From contig CAJTMZ010000141.1 of assembly GCA_910577445.1 (NCBI GenBank), positions 1-6,687 on the forward strand: a DNA stretch of 6,687 nucleotides, given 5' to 3'. The notes under the pieces were generated by a model that did not search any database, was not told the origin of the DNA, and worked only from the letters and a program-made list of their open reading frames with translations. A program made the translations under genes and the position numbers. Each line of letters starts with the position of its first letter. Position 1 is the stretch's first letter. Of this stretch, positions 6,390 to 6,687 are shown piece by piece. Source of the DNA: an uncultured Lachnospiraceae bacterium (GTDB lineage: Bacteria; Bacillota; Clostridia; Lachnospirales; Lachnospiraceae).

Positions 6390-6437
6390 AATTTTTTTAA
6401 AATTAGTGTTGACACTATGGAATTGGTATGATATAGT
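6390..6437 (+). promoter_or_regulatory. rRNA operon promoter with UP-like element
   Basis: TTGACA (6409-6414) and TATAGT (6432-6437) are separated by 17 bases, and TG at 6429-6430 makes an extended -10. Directly upstream, 6390-6405 is a pure A/T tract (AATTTTTTTAAAATTA), placed where UP elements contact the RNA polymerase alpha subunit. Transcription probably starts near 6444-6445 (C or G); a G start would fit growth-rate control by GTP level, which is inference. This is the best promoter in the window and it fits the 16S gene that follows. Confidence 0.93.
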
Positions 6438-6443
6438 AATGTT

Positions 6444-6667
6444 CGTTGCCGGAGATAACAAGCAACAGACAAGCAACAAACAGTACCTTGACAAATAAAC
6501 AGCAATGCAACCCTGAAAATTCAAAGAGAAGAGAATTATTCAGAAGAAGCGAAAAAGACGAACCAACAAGCAAACAAAGCAACAGTGAACACGGAAACAA
6601 AAGGAAAGCCAGAAGAGGGCGTCCTAGAAGTGGGAAGAGCTTTTGGTAAAAGGTTTTGGAAGAAACA
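6444..6667 (+). other. rRNA operon leader, no protein gene
   Basis: About 220 bases lie between the promoter and 16S. The start is rich in A and C, with repeats of the type CAAGCAACA (6459-6467 and 6470-6478) and a related AAGCAACAG (6577-6585). CCTTGACAAAT at 6486-6496 has a -35-like TTGACA but no -10 at the correct distance, so it is more likely part of a leader or antitermination region. AGCTTTT (around 6639-6645) and AAAAGGTT (around 6649-6656) can form a weak hairpin near the mature 16S end. An open frame at 6446-6649 is not a believable gene. The processing stem that normally encloses 16S needs sequence beyond this window. Confidence 0.75.
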
Positions 6668-6687
6668 TTTATTGAGAGTTTGATCCT
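6668..6687 (+). rRNA. rrs: 16S ribosomal RNA, 5' end only (partial)
   Basis: The final bases TTTATTGAGAGTTTGATCCT match the start of bacterial 16S rRNA, including the conserved AGAGTTTGATCCT at 6675-6687. The gene runs out of the window. The exact mature 5' end is set by analogy with other Firmicutes and may be off by a few bases. Confidence 0.95.

Noticed and set aside
6488..6516. Second rRNA promoter starting from TTGACA at 6488
   Set aside because: At 17 bases downstream the sequence is CCCTGA, not a -10; no alternative in the 16-18 base range.
6446..6649. Plus-strand open frame of 67 codons
   Set aside because: It starts at TTG, lies inside the rRNA leader just after the promoter, and encodes a low-complexity polar peptide with no convincing ribosome site.
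1..6687. CRISPR array, insertion sequence or phage genes
   Set aside because: No regularly spaced repeats, transposase or integrase motifs, or flanking inverted repeats were seen.

Overview
The window looks like a chromosomal segment of a low-to-mid GC, Gram-positive anaerobe of the Clostridia, most likely a Lachnospiraceae-type gut bacterium. This rests on the tmRNA tag (AEDNLAYAA), the absence of an encoded CCA on the tmRNA, strong GGAGG-type ribosome binding sites, Firmicutes-type sensor kinase and DUF2339-like proteins, and a TTTAT..AGAGTTTGATCCT 16S start. Genus cannot be fixed from this sequence. Everything reads on the + strand.

Layout: (1) 58-403 is ssrA (tmRNA), with a tag reading frame and three recognisable downstream pseudoknots. 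(2) 404-543 is a 3' trailer packed with hairpins and ends in an intrinsic terminator; part of the first hairpin is repeated in the terminator. (3) 577-1194 encodes an unrecognised small membrane protein with one transmembrane segment. (4) 1255-6305 is a probable four-gene operon: an OmpR/PhoB response regulator, its HAMP-containing sensor histidine kinase, a very large multi-spanning DUF2339-like membrane protein that overlaps the kinase gene by 41 bases, and a lipoprotein with a C-terminal beta-rich domain. A strong terminator closes it at 6327-6367. (5) 6390-6687 is the promoter and leader of a ribosomal RNA operon: an AT-rich UP-like element, a near-consensus extended -10 promoter, a leader of about 220 bases without a convincing gene, and the first about 20 bases of 16S rRNA at the window edge.

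The two-component pair, the polytopic protein and the lipoprotein are probably one functional unit at the cell envelope. The kinase senses something outside the membrane, the regulator controls transcription, and the two membrane-associated proteins are either targets or accessory sensors. The signal is not visible from sequence.

The most unusual points are the poor complementarity between the two ends of the tmRNA acceptor stem (with a perfectly complementary 7-mer lying locally next to the 3' strand), the alternative-pairing hairpin array in the tmRNA trailer, and the uncharacterised TCS/DUF2339/lipoprotein cassette. I found no CRISPR array, insertion sequence, phage gene or tRNA gene.
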